Source of the DNA: Taylorella asinigenitalis ATCC 700933
Lineage (GTDB): Bacteria > Pseudomonadota > Gammaproteobacteria > Burkholderiales > Burkholderiaceae_B
Length of the DNA stretch: 64,000 nt
Reading direction: 5' to 3'
Assembly: GCF_000687755.1 (NCBI RefSeq)
Contig: NZ_JHXN01000007.1
Location: 22,305-86,304 of the forward strand
Part shown: in pieces, positions 30,770 through 40,063 of the stretch
How positions within the stretch are numbered: the first letter of the stretch is position 1
Layout: each line of letters opens with the position of its first letter
The notes under the pieces: model-generated
Databases searched by the model: none
What the model was told of the DNA's origin: nothing
What the model saw: the letters and a program-made list of their open reading frames with translations, nothing else
Made by a program: the position numbers and the translations under genes

Positions 30770-31564
30770 ATGCGACAATACGAAGATTTTATGCGTCATG
30801 TGTTTGAAAATGGCGTGGATAAAACAGATAGAACTGGAACTGGAACGAAGTCCTTATTTGCCTATCAAATGCGATTTGATTTGCAAGAAGGCTTCCCGAT
30901 GGTCACCACAAAGAAACTTCATCTAAAAAGCATAATTTACGAACTGCTTTGGTTTTTAAGAGGCGATTCGAATGTGAAATGGCTTCAAGAAAGGGGAGTT
31001 TCAATTTGGAATGAATGGGCCGATGAAAACGGTGAACTTGGCCCAATCTATGGGGTGCAATGGAGAAGTTGGCCTGCACCCGATGGTTCTAAAATCGATC
31101 AAATTTCTCAGATTGTCGAGCAAATTAAAGCCAATCCCGACTCTCGCAGATTGATCGTGAGTGCATGGAACGTAGGGCTTATCCCTCAAATGAAGCTTCC
31201 ACCGTGTCATGCGTTTTTCCAATTCTATGTAGCTGAGGGCAAGTTATCGTGCCAGCTATACCAAAGAAGTGCGGATATATTTTTGGGAGTTCCTTTTAAT
31301 ATCGCAAGTTATTCTTTGCTTACTCATATGATTGCTCAACAGTGCGGTCTTGATGTTGGGGAATTTATTTGGACAGGCGGAGACTGCCACATTTATACAA
31401 ATCATTTTGAACAGGTAAAAGAGCAGCTTTCAAGAGATCCATACCCATATCCGAAGCTTAGTATAAAGCGTAAACCTGAGAGCATTTTCGATTACGAATT
31501 CGAAGACTTCGAGATTATCGACTATCAACATCATCCACACATTAAAGCACCTGTTGCCGTATAA
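30770..31564 (+). CDS. thyA: thymidylate synthase
   Basis: Converts dUMP to dTMP with 5,10-methylene-THF, releasing dihydrofolate. It has 264 residues, the usual size. The catalytic Cys is in [12 protein letters not shown] near residue 146. [17 protein letters not shown] is the dUMP/folate site, and it ends HIKAPVAV. It starts one base after gcvP and ends two bases before folA, so glycine cleavage supplies the folate that it oxidises and FolA re-reduces. Confidence 0.96.
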   Translation: MRQYEDFMRHVFENGVDKTDRTGTGTKSLFAYQMRFDLQEGFPMVTTKKLHLKSIIYELLWFLRGDSNVKWLQERGVSIWNEWADENGELGPIYGVQWRSWPAPDGSKIDQISQIVEQIKANPDSRRLIVSAWNVGLIPQMKLPPCHAFFQFYVAEGKLSCQLYQRSADIFLGVPFNIASYSLLTHMIAQQCGLDVGEFIWTGGDCHIYTNHFEQVKEQLSRDPYPYPKLSIKRKPESIFDYEFEDFEIIDYQHHPHIKAPVAV

Positions 31565-31566
31565 GA

Positions 31567-32073
31567 ATGCTTAAAATTTGTATTATCGTAGCCTACTCAA
31601 AGAATCATGTTATCGGCTTAGACGGTGATATGCCGTGGAGGCTTAAAGGTGATTTGGCCTATTTTAAAAAAACCACCATGGGCTGCCCTATAATTATGGG
31701 ACGTAAAACTAGAGACTCTTTAGGAAGACCCTTGCCAGGACGACTTAATATCGCAATTACTAGGGATACAACGTACAAGGCAGAGGGGACGGAAACATTG
31801 CCATCTCTAGAGGATGCATTGAAATTTGCAAAGAAACACTATGAAACTCGAGATATTTTTATAATAGGCGGAGGGCAAATATATAAACAGGCTTTGCCCC
31901 TTGCGGACAGAGTGTATGCAACCGAAATTCAACATGAGTTCAAAGGCGACACTTTTTTTCCGCAATTAGATGGGTCGGAGTGGATTGAAATTTCACGAGA
32001 TCCACAACCCGAAGAAAACGGAATTTCGTACGACTTTGTCGTGTACGAAAAAGGAGTTAATAGTGAAACTTGA
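31567..32073 (+). CDS. folA: dihydrofolate reductase
   Basis: NADPH-dependent reduction of dihydrofolate to THF. It has 168 residues. The Met20-loop region reads [15 protein letters not shown], with the catalytic Asp just after [20 protein letters not shown] binds NADPH and FIIGGGQIY is the second NADPH site. The protein has chromosomal FolA length and a family-typical active site. It overlaps the following gene by 11 bases. A CATTGCCA motif encodes ETLPSL. Confidence 0.94.
   Translation: MLKICIIVAYSKNHVIGLDGDMPWRLKGDLAYFKKTTMGCPIIMGRKTRDSLGRPLPGRLNIAITRDTTYKAEGTETLPSLEDALKFAKKHYETRDIFIIGGGQIYKQALPLADRVYATEIQHEFKGDTFFPQLDGSEWIEISRDPQPEENGISYDFVVYEKGVNSET
32051..32056 (+). promoter_or_regulatory. 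ribosome site that fixes the GTG start of the nucleotide-sugar dehydrogenase
   Basis: AAGGAG lies six bases before GTG 32063-32065. The frame is open back to 31970, but no start there has a comparable site, and the family N-terminus ([13 protein letters not shown]) begins right after this GTG. Confidence 0.75.
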
Positions 32074-33337
32074 GGATTTGAAACTGGCCGTAGTTGGGCT
32101 AGGTTACGTTGGTCTACCGCTTGCAGTTGAATTTGGAAAAAAACGCGAGGTGCTCGGATTTGATATCAATCAAAAGCGCATCGATCAGCTAGAAGCGGGA
32201 GAAGATATCACTCTTGAGGTTGAGAATGATGAATTAGCCGAGGCCAAACATCTCAAATTTTCAAGCAATCCAGAGAGTCTTAAAAATTACAATACTTTTA
32301 TAGTAACTGTACCGACTCCAATCGATGACCACAAAATTCCTGATTTCACACCGCTTATTAAAGCGAGTGAGACTATAGGCGGCGCCCTTAAAAAAGGCGA
32401 TATCGTAATCTATGAATCGACTGTATATCCAGGGGCTACAGAAGAGGTATGTATTCCCGTTTTGGAGAAAGTCTCGGGTCTTAAATATAACGAAGATTTT
32501 TATGCTGGATATAGCCCAGAGCGTATTAATCCAGGCGATAAACAGCATCGAGTATATAACATCAAGAAGGTTACTTCAGGCTCTACTCCTGAGATAGCGG
32601 ATTTGGTTGATGAACTTTATAAATCCATAATCACAGCTGGTACGCATAAAGCTTCGTCGATAAGAGTCGCTGAGGCGGCTAAAGTTATAGAAAATACGCA
32701 AAGAGACGTAAACATTGCCCTCATAAATGAGCTTGCACTGCTTTGTAATCGCTTAGGTATCGATACGGAAGATGTGCTTGAGGCGGCTGGTACAAAATGG
32801 AATTTCTTGCCATTTAGGCCTGGTCTTGTGGGCGGGCACTGTATTGGCGTCGATCCCTATTATTTAACGCATAAAGCTCAATCAATCGGCTACCATCCTG
32901 AAATTATTTTGGCTGGCCGTCGTCTGAACGACTCTATGGGACGTTATGTTGTGGAACAGCTTGTGAAAGCTATGACTAAGAAAAATGTTAAGGTCGTTGG
33001 AAGTCATGTGCTTGTTATGGGCCTTACATTTAAAGAAAACTGCACCGATATCAGAAATACGCGAATTGTTGATATCGTGGAAGAACTTAAAGACTATAAC
33101 ATCGATGTGGATGTTTATGACCCATGGGTCGATCCAGAAGAGGCTCAACAAGAGTATGGAATTACACTTACCGATTCAGTGAAAGATGGACAGTATGACG
33201 GCATAGTGCTTGCTGTAGGTCATAAAGAATTCCGCGAAATGGGAGTGGATAAAATTCGTGCGCTCGGCAAAGAGAATCATGTGCTTTATGATCTTAAATA
33301 TGTCTTAGATAAAGAGAATTCCGATATCCGTTTGTAA
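32063..33337 (+). CDS. UDP-N-acetyl-hexosamine 6-dehydrogenase (WbpO/TviB-like)
   Basis: Oxidises a UDP-HexNAc to its uronic acid for surface polysaccharide. It has 424 residues from GTG. The NAD site is [15 protein letters not shown] at 7-21, and the domain-2 catalytic Cys is in [17 protein letters not shown] near residue 258. [13 protein letters not shown] is the C-terminal signature. The YLTHKA form is typical of WbpO/TviB (UDP-GlcNAc or UDP-GalNAc) rather than UDP-glucose dehydrogenase. It overlaps folA by 11 bases and ends at a terminator, so it may ride on the gcv-thyA-folA message. No other capsule genes are near. Confidence 0.85.
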   Translation: MKLEDLKLAVVGLGYVGLPLAVEFGKKREVLGFDINQKRIDQLEAGEDITLEVENDELAEAKHLKFSSNPESLKNYNTFIVTVPTPIDDHKIPDFTPLIKASETIGGALKKGDIVIYESTVYPGATEEVCIPVLEKVSGLKYNEDFYAGYSPERINPGDKQHRVYNIKKVTSGSTPEIADLVDELYKSIITAGTHKASSIRVAEAAKVIENTQRDVNIALINELALLCNRLGIDTEDVLEAAGTKWNFLPFRPGLVGGHCIGVDPYYLTHKAQSIGYHPEIILAGRRLNDSMGRYVVEQLVKAMTKKNVKVVGSHVLVMGLTFKENCTDIRNTRIVDIVEELKDYNIDVDVYDPWVDPEEAQQEYGITLTDSVKDGQYDGIVLAVGHKEFREMGVDKIRALGKENHVLYDLKYVLDKENSDIRL

Positions 33338-33356
33338 TTTGTAGTCTGAGACTCTA

Positions 33357-33390
33357 GGCTCGCTTCTCATCTGGGGCGAGCCTTTTGTTT
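33357..33390 (+). terminator. intrinsic terminator after the nucleotide-sugar dehydrogenase
   Basis: GGCTCGC at 33357-33363 pairs with GCGAGCC at 33376-33382, followed by TTTTGTTTT. It ends the gcvT-to-dehydrogenase run, just before the convergent phosphomannomutase gene. Confidence 0.8.
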
Positions 33391-34817
33391 TAGCCGAATT
33401 CTGCAATTTTTGCGTGTACAAAATCAAGCAAAGCCTCTAAATGCTCCTTGGAATCTGCTTCTGCCCGTATCGAAAGCACTTCTTCCGTTTTTGAGGGCCG
33501 TATCAATAAGAATCCATGCTCTGTTTCAATCCTAATTCCATCAATTTCAATAATCTGTTTCGGCTTTAGTAAAGCGGTAGCTTCGTCTTTCGCAAAAGTC
33601 AAAAACTCAGTAATATGTTCGTGTGAATATGGAATCCGTAGCTCTGGAATCGACTCATCTTGCGGCAAATTATCGAAAGCCTCACGCCCGGCCAATGAAA
33701 GAAATCGCAATAGCTTATACCCTGAGTAGACCCCATCGTTTAAAACATAACCGTCTTTGAAAAAATAGTAGTGCCCACTGTATTCAGCCCCAAACAACAC
33801 ACCGTCTTTATGATGAATATCCCATGTCATATTTGAGTGCCCTGTTTTACATATCAGTGGCAATGCCCCCGCTTTCAAAATCTCTTTTTCAATATGCCTA
33901 CTTGATTTAAGGTCATACGCAATTCTTACTTTTTCGCCTTTATGTTGCATTTCATGAGAATGATGATATTTCATCATTTGCCGTATAAAGAAAATGAATA
34001 CACGATCTGGGTCCACAATTTCACCGCGATAATCTACAACGCCCAGTCTATCCGCATCTCCGTCAAATGCTAAGCCAATATCAGAGTTGTTTTCGCGAAC
34101 AAAATTTTGTAGCTGAACCATATTTTCAGGAATTGACGGGTCTGGATGATGATTCGGAAAACTCCCATCTGGCTCGCAATTTAATTCCAACACCTCGTGT
34201 CCCATTTTTCTGTAGAGTTCGCTGGCAATGATACCGCCGACTCCATTGCCACCGTCAACAGCAACTCTAAATTTATACTTCGGCTGTTCCAAAAAAGGCT
34301 CAGCCAAAATCGCATCTATATAGTATGAATTATCAAGCCTCTCAATAGGGGGCTCAGCGAAACTTTCTGCATCATATTTATATACACTCGCATCAGCCCC
34401 TATAAGACTTAAGGCACTGACTTTTACGATATTTATTAGTTCGCTATTAAAGGGTAAGCGATCGATATATATTTTGAATCCGTGATAGCCTAGTGGATTG
34501 TGACTTGCCGTAATATAAATCGCCAGAGCACCATCTATGCTCAGATTAAGAACGCCCAAACCCCCTGAATGCTGCATGCCTAAAAATTTAATTTTATTTT
34601 CAGGAACTTTTGTTTTAAGAGCGTGATATAAGGCTTTGGCCAATTCTTGTCCGCCTTCTCTGGAATCGTGAGCAATAAGGACACATCCAAGTCTATTAGG
34701 TGCAAATATTTTCATTAAAGCAATACCTAAGATATAAGCAAATTGAGGGTTAATTTCCTCTGGGTATTTGCCCCTAATATCGTATTCTTTGAATACTTTA
34801 ACTGGCAGCATGTACAT
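33390..34817 (-). CDS. phosphomannomutase/phosphoglucomutase (AlgC/ManB family)
   Basis: Alpha-D-phosphohexomutase of 475 residues that interconverts hexose 6- and 1-phosphates for LPS and polysaccharide precursors. Domain order is normal: N-terminal VKVFKEYDIRGKYPEEI, the phosphoserine loop ITASHNPLGYHG near residue 108, the metal loop AFDGDADRLGVVD near 250, and the sugar loop FGAEYSGHYYFFKD near 340. Two motifs, TGGCAATG at 34223 and CATTGCCA at 34244, form an inverted pair inside it. It converges on the nucleotide-sugar dehydrogenase. Substrate choice (mannose or glucose) is not certain. Confidence 0.88.
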   Translation of the reverse strand: MYMLPVKVFKEYDIRGKYPEEINPQFAYILGIALMKIFAPNRLGCVLIAHDSREGGQELAKALYHALKTKVPENKIKFLGMQHSGGLGVLNLSIDGALAIYITASHNPLGYHGFKIYIDRLPFNSELINIVKVSALSLIGADASVYKYDAESFAEPPIERLDNSYYIDAILAEPFLEQPKYKFRVAVDGGNGVGGIIASELYRKMGHEVLELNCEPDGSFPNHHPDPSIPENMVQLQNFVRENNSDIGLAFDGDADRLGVVDYRGEIVDPDRVFIFFIRQMMKYHHSHEMQHKGEKVRIAYDLKSSRHIEKEILKAGALPLICKTGHSNMTWDIHHKDGVLFGAEYSGHYYFFKDGYVLNDGVYSGYKLLRFLSLAGREAFDNLPQDESIPELRIPYSHEHITEFLTFAKDEATALLKPKQIIEIDGIRIETEHGFLLIRPSKTEEVLSIRAEADSKEHLEALLDFVHAKIAEFG

Positions 34818-34887
34818 AGGGTTTCCTTTAAATTTATATTGCTACAAATTATTGTAAAATCAAATTTTTATTTACACCGCTTAATGT

Positions 34888-36312
34888 ATGTCATTATTAG
34901 AAGATTTAGTTGCATTAGTTGGAAGTGAGCATGTACTCACTGGAGAAGAAGCAAGCCCTTATCTTACAGATTGGCGTAATCGTTACTCAGGTAGGTGCTT
35001 AGCTGTTGTTAAACCAGCTGATACCGAAGAGTTGGCGGAAGTCGTTAAACTTTGTCAGCAGGCGGATGCCCCTATGGTTCCACAGGGCGGAAATACTGGA
35101 TTGTGTGGTGGTGCGACCCCTTCAAATAAGGGAGATGCCGTTATCATTCTTCTATCCCGCATGAATAAGGTTCTTGATGTTGATACAGCAAATGACACGA
35201 TGACTGTTCAGGCTGGTTGTATTCTTCAAGATGTTCAAGATGCGGCAGATAAAGCTGGCAGATTGTTTCCACTAAGCTTGGGAGCGGAAGGCAGTTGTAC
35301 TATAGGCGGTAATCTTGCTACAAATGCTGGTGGTACTCAGGTTCTTCGTTACGGGAATGCACGTGATCTCTGTCTTGGACTTGAGGTCGTTACGGCTGAG
35401 GGTGATATCGTTAATACCTTGAAATCTTTACGTAAAGATAATACTGGTTATGATTTACGTAATCTTTTTATTGGTAGCGAAGGTACTTTAGGGATTATTA
35501 CAGCAGCTACATTAAAACTATTTCCAAAACCAGCTGCGGTTACTACTGCTTTCTTGGCTTTAGAGGGGTTTGAGCAGGCGATTAAAGTTCTAAATCGCTC
35601 TAAACGTCAGTTTGATGCTTCGTTGACAGGATTTGAATTGATTTCTGATTACTGTTTATCGATTGTTCAAAAGCATTTATCGCATATTAGAATTCCATTC
35701 CCAGTAGATACTGCTCCATGGTATGTTTTGATGGAGATATCAGATTCTGAAGGTGAAGAGCATGCTCGCGAGATGTTTGAACGTGTAATCGGCGAAGCAT
35801 TTGAAAATAATGAAATTTTAGATGCGGTAATTGCTGAGTCTATCCAACAGAGTAATGAACTTTGGCATCTACGTGAGGCGGTGCCATTGGCAGAGGCAGA
35901 AGTAGGAAAAGCTATTAAAAACGATATCTCTATTCCTGTATCTAAAATGGATGAATTCGTTCGAATCACAAATACGAAGCTTCAGGAATTTATGCCAGGT
36001 ATTCAGATGAGTGTGTTTGGTCATTTAGGTGACGGCAATCTCCACTATAATGTATGTCCACCTGATGATGAAAGAAAAGCAGATTTTCTTACTCATCAAG
36101 ATGAGATTTTTAAAATCGTGTTTGATTCTGTGCATGAGTTTGATGGCTCTATATCAGCCGAACATGGTATTGGGCAACTTAAAAGGGACATATTGCCAGA
36201 GTATAAGGATGAAAATGCTATGTGGATCATGCGTAAAATCAAACGTGCACTTGATCCTAATTCATTGCTTAATCCAGGCAAAGTCATAAGCAGTGTTGAA
36301 ATTAATCCATAA
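34888..36312 (+). CDS. FAD-linked oxidase, D-2-hydroxyglutarate/D-lactate dehydrogenase family
   Basis: A 474-residue flavoprotein of the GlcD/D2HGDH type. The FAD-binding PP-loop includes MVPQGGNTGLCGGATP near residue 70 and GGNLATNAGGTQVLRYGN near 145. The C-terminal half has the metal/substrate HLGDGNLHYNV near 380 and SAEHGIGQLKR near 425. These fit D-2-hydroxyglutarate dehydrogenase best, an enzyme that recycles the by-product of SerA. D-lactate is the alternative. The TPR gene overlaps its end. Confidence 0.85.
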   Translation: MSLLEDLVALVGSEHVLTGEEASPYLTDWRNRYSGRCLAVVKPADTEELAEVVKLCQQADAPMVPQGGNTGLCGGATPSNKGDAVIILLSRMNKVLDVDTANDTMTVQAGCILQDVQDAADKAGRLFPLSLGAEGSCTIGGNLATNAGGTQVLRYGNARDLCLGLEVVTAEGDIVNTLKSLRKDNTGYDLRNLFIGSEGTLGIITAATLKLFPKPAAVTTAFLALEGFEQAIKVLNRSKRQFDASLTGFELISDYCLSIVQKHLSHIRIPFPVDTAPWYVLMEISDSEGEEHAREMFERVIGEAFENNEILDAVIAESIQQSNELWHLREAVPLAEAEVGKAIKNDISIPVSKMDEFVRITNTKLQEFMPGIQMSVFGHLGDGNLHYNVCPPDDERKADFLTHQDEIFKIVFDSVHEFDGSISAEHGIGQLKRDILPEYKDENAMWIMRKIKRALDPNSLLNPGKVISSVEINP

Positions 36313-38170
36313 AATATTTCTAGGACTTTTACTTACATCAAGCACTTACATAATTAGTGCAGCAGCGGTGGGTACAAACATACCCACCGATTCTAACTCT
36401 ACAAATAATAAAACTAATCAAGTTCTACAAAAACTATTAGACCATTCAAAAAACACTGAAAAACTTTTTAATAGCAAATCAAATGCTGTGAATCCTGAAG
36501 AGGCCTATGAGGTCATGTTGATTGAGATGTCCCTTATAGATCAGGATTACAAGGAATTTGTCCGACTAGTTGCAAGATTCACGAAGCAGCATCGAGTTTT
36601 TCCTGAATATATAAGACTAGCCATTCTTTCTATTCCAGCTACGCATATGACTGAGGAGATTCTTGAGCCCGCTCGAGAGTTATATGCACTTGACCCTGAT
36701 TCAAAGCCACTTCAAAGTTTGATGGCATTATTGTTTGCGGCTTCTGGAAGATATGAAGAACTAGAATTGATATTAGATAAAAATTTCACAGTAGAGGTTT
36801 TAACAAATAAGGATAGGGAAAAAGTAGATGAAACAGTAAAACAACTTGCAGCTGTTTTAATTCTTATGCCTGAACCCTCAAAAGCACTTGAGTATTTCGA
36901 AAAATATTCAAAGGGCGTGAATCCGAATAATCTAGTTTATCTTCAACAACTTGCCCAATTTTCTCTGTCAGCGAAAAACTATTCCAATGCATGGGATGCG
37001 GCTAGCAGATATTATGATTTGAATCCCAACAAAGTCGAGGGGATAGACCTTATCTATGCATTTTTAGGTGTAGAAGAATATAGACAAAATGCTTTTGAAA
37101 TTATCAAAGCTTTCAACGTTAGGGCTACTAAACCAATTTATGAGAGTTCCGAATTTGCCATGCTTTTGCATTCGGCTGTTGAGACACGGGCACTTTCTCA
37201 TGAATATATAGATTGGTTAAGAAAGTCCTATCCTGATGCAATCCAGTTTATTTTGGTTGAAGCCATGATGGCGTATATTGAAGTAAATGATGCGAAGGCA
37301 TTAAAGCTGGTAGAGGAATTCTATAGCATTGCCAACAAAAGGCTAGAGATGGATCCAAACGATAGGCCATCTTTGCTACTAATGTCGCGTGCAAACCTAA
37401 TTAAGCTTGATGTTTTGATACGCGAGCCTATTAAGGATTATAAGGAAATCCTGCGTCTCTTGGCCCTTGTGCCTGAAGATGAGATGGATTTTAAATATTT
37501 GATATCCAAGTCTGAGGCCCTAATGCAGACATGGAGGGTGCCAGAGGGCATTGCCTTATTGCAAGATACGATTACTCGTTATCCTGATTTGACGCAGCCG
37601 GCCGTATCATATGGGGTGCGGACATTGATTGATGTGGGCCGCTCCCATATGGCCCTTGATTTAGTTAAGCCTTATTATTATGCAAACCCAAAATCTGGTA
37701 CTTACAGCGAGCTTATGGCATGGGCTTATCAAGCAAGTGGAGATATCAAGAAAGCGGAAGAGGTGTATAGATTTTGTTTGCGACATAATCCTGATGAGGT
37801 GTCTTGCTTAAATGGGCTTGGATACATGTTCGCAGATTTAAATTTTAATCTTGATGAAGCCTTGGATTTGCTGCGCACGGCCCATTCTCTGGACCCGAGC
37901 AGCCCATATGTGAAGGATAGTTTAGGCTGGGTATACCATAAATTGGGTATGACGGATATGGCTTTGCTTTATATTCAGGCTTCATACAATGAAGAGCCGA
38001 TGGCAGAGACGGCTGCTCATTTGGTAGAAATTTATTATGGCATGGGCGATGTGCGTAGGGCGAAGCAATATGCCCGAGAAGGGCTTAAACTCTATCAATT
38101 TACAGAGTACCTGCAAAATACACTTCGTAAACTAAAAATTGATTTAAATGAAGATAAGAAAATTAAATAA
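36293..38170 (+). CDS. exported TPR-repeat protein upstream of lolB
   Basis: A 625-residue protein with a signal peptide (LIHKIFLGLLLTSSTYIISAAA) and tetratricopeptide repeats through most of its length, clearest near the C-terminus (AWAYQASGDIKKAEEVYRFCL, then LGYMFADL, then SLGWVYHKLGMTDMALLYIQ). Such proteins sit upstream of lolB and ispE in Bordetella relatives and are thought to scaffold outer-membrane assembly. The start is GTG 36293 or TTG 36296, inside the 3' end of the previous gene. The lolB start overlaps its end by 23 bases. Confidence 0.8.
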   Translation: MLKLIHKIFLGLLLTSSTYIISAAAVGTNIPTDSNSTNNKTNQVLQKLLDHSKNTEKLFNSKSNAVNPEEAYEVMLIEMSLIDQDYKEFVRLVARFTKQHRVFPEYIRLAILSIPATHMTEEILEPARELYALDPDSKPLQSLMALLFAASGRYEELELILDKNFTVEVLTNKDREKVDETVKQLAAVLILMPEPSKALEYFEKYSKGVNPNNLVYLQQLAQFSLSAKNYSNAWDAASRYYDLNPNKVEGIDLIYAFLGVEEYRQNAFEIIKAFNVRATKPIYESSEFAMLLHSAVETRALSHEYIDWLRKSYPDAIQFILVEAMMAYIEVNDAKALKLVEEFYSIANKRLEMDPNDRPSLLLMSRANLIKLDVLIREPIKDYKEILRLLALVPEDEMDFKYLISKSEALMQTWRVPEGIALLQDTITRYPDLTQPAVSYGVRTLIDVGRSHMALDLVKPYYYANPKSGTYSELMAWAYQASGDIKKAEEVYRFCLRHNPDEVSCLNGLGYMFADLNFNLDEALDLLRTAHSLDPSSPYVKDSLGWVYHKLGMTDMALLYIQASYNEEPMAETAAHLVEIYYGMGDVRRAKQYAREGLKLYQFTEYLQNTLRKLKIDLNEDKKIK

Positions 38171-38783
38171 AATTTTGGTCTGTGGGTGCGTGGCACTTTT
38201 GGCCGCTTGTAGTACTGTTGAGGGCCCTACTTCAGTTAACAATGCTCCCGTCCCTCCTCCACTACCTTCGACAGGTGCGGCGGATGTTGCGGGTGCTGCG
38301 GATGCTTTGGGCTCAAAAATTGTGCGACATGGCAAATTCGCATTGAACACATATGATACAAGGGACGAAAAATATATCGATTCGCTTAGCGGAAACTTCG
38401 ACTGGATAGATGAAGGGGGAGCTTTGGTATTAGCATTGTCGGCGACCACAGGCCAGACCATTGCCACCATAAAAGCGAATGATACGGGGGCGGTCCTAAA
38501 TGATGCTAAGGGCAATGTATATACGGCACCTACTGCGGATGAGCTTGTATACAGTGTTGTGGGGCAAAGGATGCCTGTAAGTGATATTAGAAATTGGATT
38601 CGAGGTAAGGCTTCGGATACGGCCACTTCTATAAAACGCGATTCAAGCGGTCGCATAAGCGAATTTCGTCAATCGGATTGGGTCGTGCAATTATTTGACT
38701 ATGATGCTATAGGGCCTAAGCGCGTTTATCTTATGCAAGATAAGGATGCGGTTGTTACTAAGGTACGAATTTTTGCTAGGTAG
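38148..38783 (+). CDS. lolB: outer-membrane lipoprotein LolB
   Basis: Receives lipoproteins from LolA and places them in the outer membrane. It has 211 residues. The lipobox is LLAAC with Cys at residue 21, followed by a Pro/Ala-rich linker. The LolB core has GNFDWIDEGGALVLAL, then DELVYSVVGQRMPVSDIRNWIRG, the usual place of the acylated-lipoprotein cavity. Its start overlaps the TPR gene and ispE follows six bases later. A CATTGCCA motif encodes TIATIK. Confidence 0.88.
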   Translation: MKIRKLNKILVCGCVALLAACSTVEGPTSVNNAPVPPPLPSTGAADVAGAADALGSKIVRHGKFALNTYDTRDEKYIDSLSGNFDWIDEGGALVLALSATTGQTIATIKANDTGAVLNDAKGNVYTAPTADELVYSVVGQRMPVSDIRNWIRGKASDTATSIKRDSSGRISEFRQSDWVVQLFDYDAIGPKRVYLMQDKDAVVTKVRIFAR

Positions 38784-38789
38784 TGAGGG

Positions 38790-39719
38790 ATGCGTATTTT
38801 AAAAGTACCAGCTCCTGCGAAATTAAATCTTTTTTTGCATCTTACTGGCAGACGTCCCGACGGATATCATAATCTGCAGTCAGCTTTTGTATTAATTAAT
38901 CTCTGTGATGAACTTGTGTTTGAACTTATCGAAGAGGATGAAGTTCGAATTGAGATTTTGGACAAAAGAGCTGGTGCGAGTTTTCTAAATCAAAAGATTG
39001 ATATACCAGATAATCAAAATCTAGTTTTTAGGGCGGCCACAAAACTTAAGGAAATGGCTAAGTTGCGAGGGGTTGAGATATCTGGTGTTATGATTCGAGT
39101 TGAAAAGCAAATTCCACTTGGAGCAGGGCTTGGTGGCGGATCGAGCGATTGTGCAAGTACATTGATGGCTTTAAATAAGTTATGGAATTTAGAGCTTAGT
39201 TGTGAAGAACTTATGCAAATAGGTTTAAGCTTAGGTGCGGATGTCCCATTTTTTATTGGAGGAAAGTCGGCCTTGGTTGAAGGCATAGGTGATATTCTTA
39301 AACCATTTCACTTGAATCCATTGTGGTTTGTTTTAATTAATCCAGGCTTTAGCATATCAACGCCCCAAGTTTTTACTCACCCTAAGTTAAATCGAAACTT
39401 TAGAGTTATGGATTCTGATGCCCTTGAAAAAGCAAGAGCTGAAATTAATGCAGGACGATTTTATGGTTCTAATTATTTGGAATCAGCTGCATTTGAAATT
39501 AGGCCAGAACTAGCTAATTTTTTGGATTTTGCAAAGCCTCTTCAATTGCGTATGTCTGGTTCGGGCTCAAGTATTTTTAGTATGCATGTTAGTTCTGATG
39601 ATGCTGAAACTGCGTATGCTGATTTGTTAGCTAAATTAGAGGAACAGAAGGACATTCGATCATATGAATGTGGTGTATACAAAAGCTATGAGAAGCACCC
39701 TATCTTTGATGTTATATAA
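38790..39719 (+). CDS. ispE: 4-diphosphocytidyl-2-C-methyl-D-erythritol kinase
   Basis: GHMP kinase of the MEP isoprenoid pathway. It has 309 residues. VPAPAKLNLFLHLTGRRPDGYH is the N-terminal signature and PLGAGLGGGSSDCA near residue 110 is the ATP loop. RMSGSGSSIF is the C-terminal glycine-rich motif. It is in the conserved lolB-ispE-tRNA-Gln-prs-rplY-pth run of proteobacteria. Confidence 0.95.
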   Translation: MRILKVPAPAKLNLFLHLTGRRPDGYHNLQSAFVLINLCDELVFELIEEDEVRIEILDKRAGASFLNQKIDIPDNQNLVFRAATKLKEMAKLRGVEISGVMIRVEKQIPLGAGLGGGSSDCASTLMALNKLWNLELSCEELMQIGLSLGADVPFFIGGKSALVEGIGDILKPFHLNPLWFVLINPGFSISTPQVFTHPKLNRNFRVMDSDALEKARAEINAGRFYGSNYLESAAFEIRPELANFLDFAKPLQLRMSGSGSSIFSMHVSSDDAETAYADLLAKLEEQKDIRSYECGVYKSYEKHPIFDVI

Positions 39720-39948
39720 GTGGTGGTGTCTTCAGTTTTGATCGGAGGAAATTTTTTTTAAAAAAAAGAGGTGGGAAATTTTTGTCAAAAGTGGCGGAAT
39801 ATTTCTTTATAAATAAACGGTTTTTTCGGATTGTTGTAAAATAGCTATCGAATTTGCTGTTAATTTAAAAGAAAGTGTCAATTTAATTGGAAATTCTCAG
39901 TGAATTTTTTAAAATAATTTTCTTTATTGCATAATAAATTGCATTTGT
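39720..39948. other. AT-rich spacer between ispE and tRNA-Gln
   Basis: 229 bp with no open frame of note. It contains a perfect T8A8 tract at 39752-39767 just after an AGGAGG-like run, and an AT-rich stretch before the tRNA with CATAAT about 15 bases upstream of it, a possible -10 box for the tRNA-Gln/prs transcript. I see no clear terminator for ispE. Confidence 0.5.
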
Positions 39949-40025
39949 TGGGGCGTCGCCAAGCTGGTTAAGGCACCGGATTTTGATTCCGGCATGCGAA
40001 GGTTCGAATCCTTCCGCCCCAGCCA
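39949..40025 (+). tRNA. tRNA-Gln (TTG)
   Basis: A 77-base tRNA with encoded CCA. Acceptor TGGGGCG pairs with CGCCCCA, the anticodon stem is CCGGA/TCCGG, and the loop TTTTGAT gives anticodon TTG. The T arm GAAGG-TTCGAAT-CCTTC is standard. It lies 38 bases before prs and is probably cotranscribed with it, as in related bacteria. Confidence 0.96.
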
Positions 40026-40063
40026 TTGTCTAATTAGACTCTTTCACATGTGGCTTACTTATC

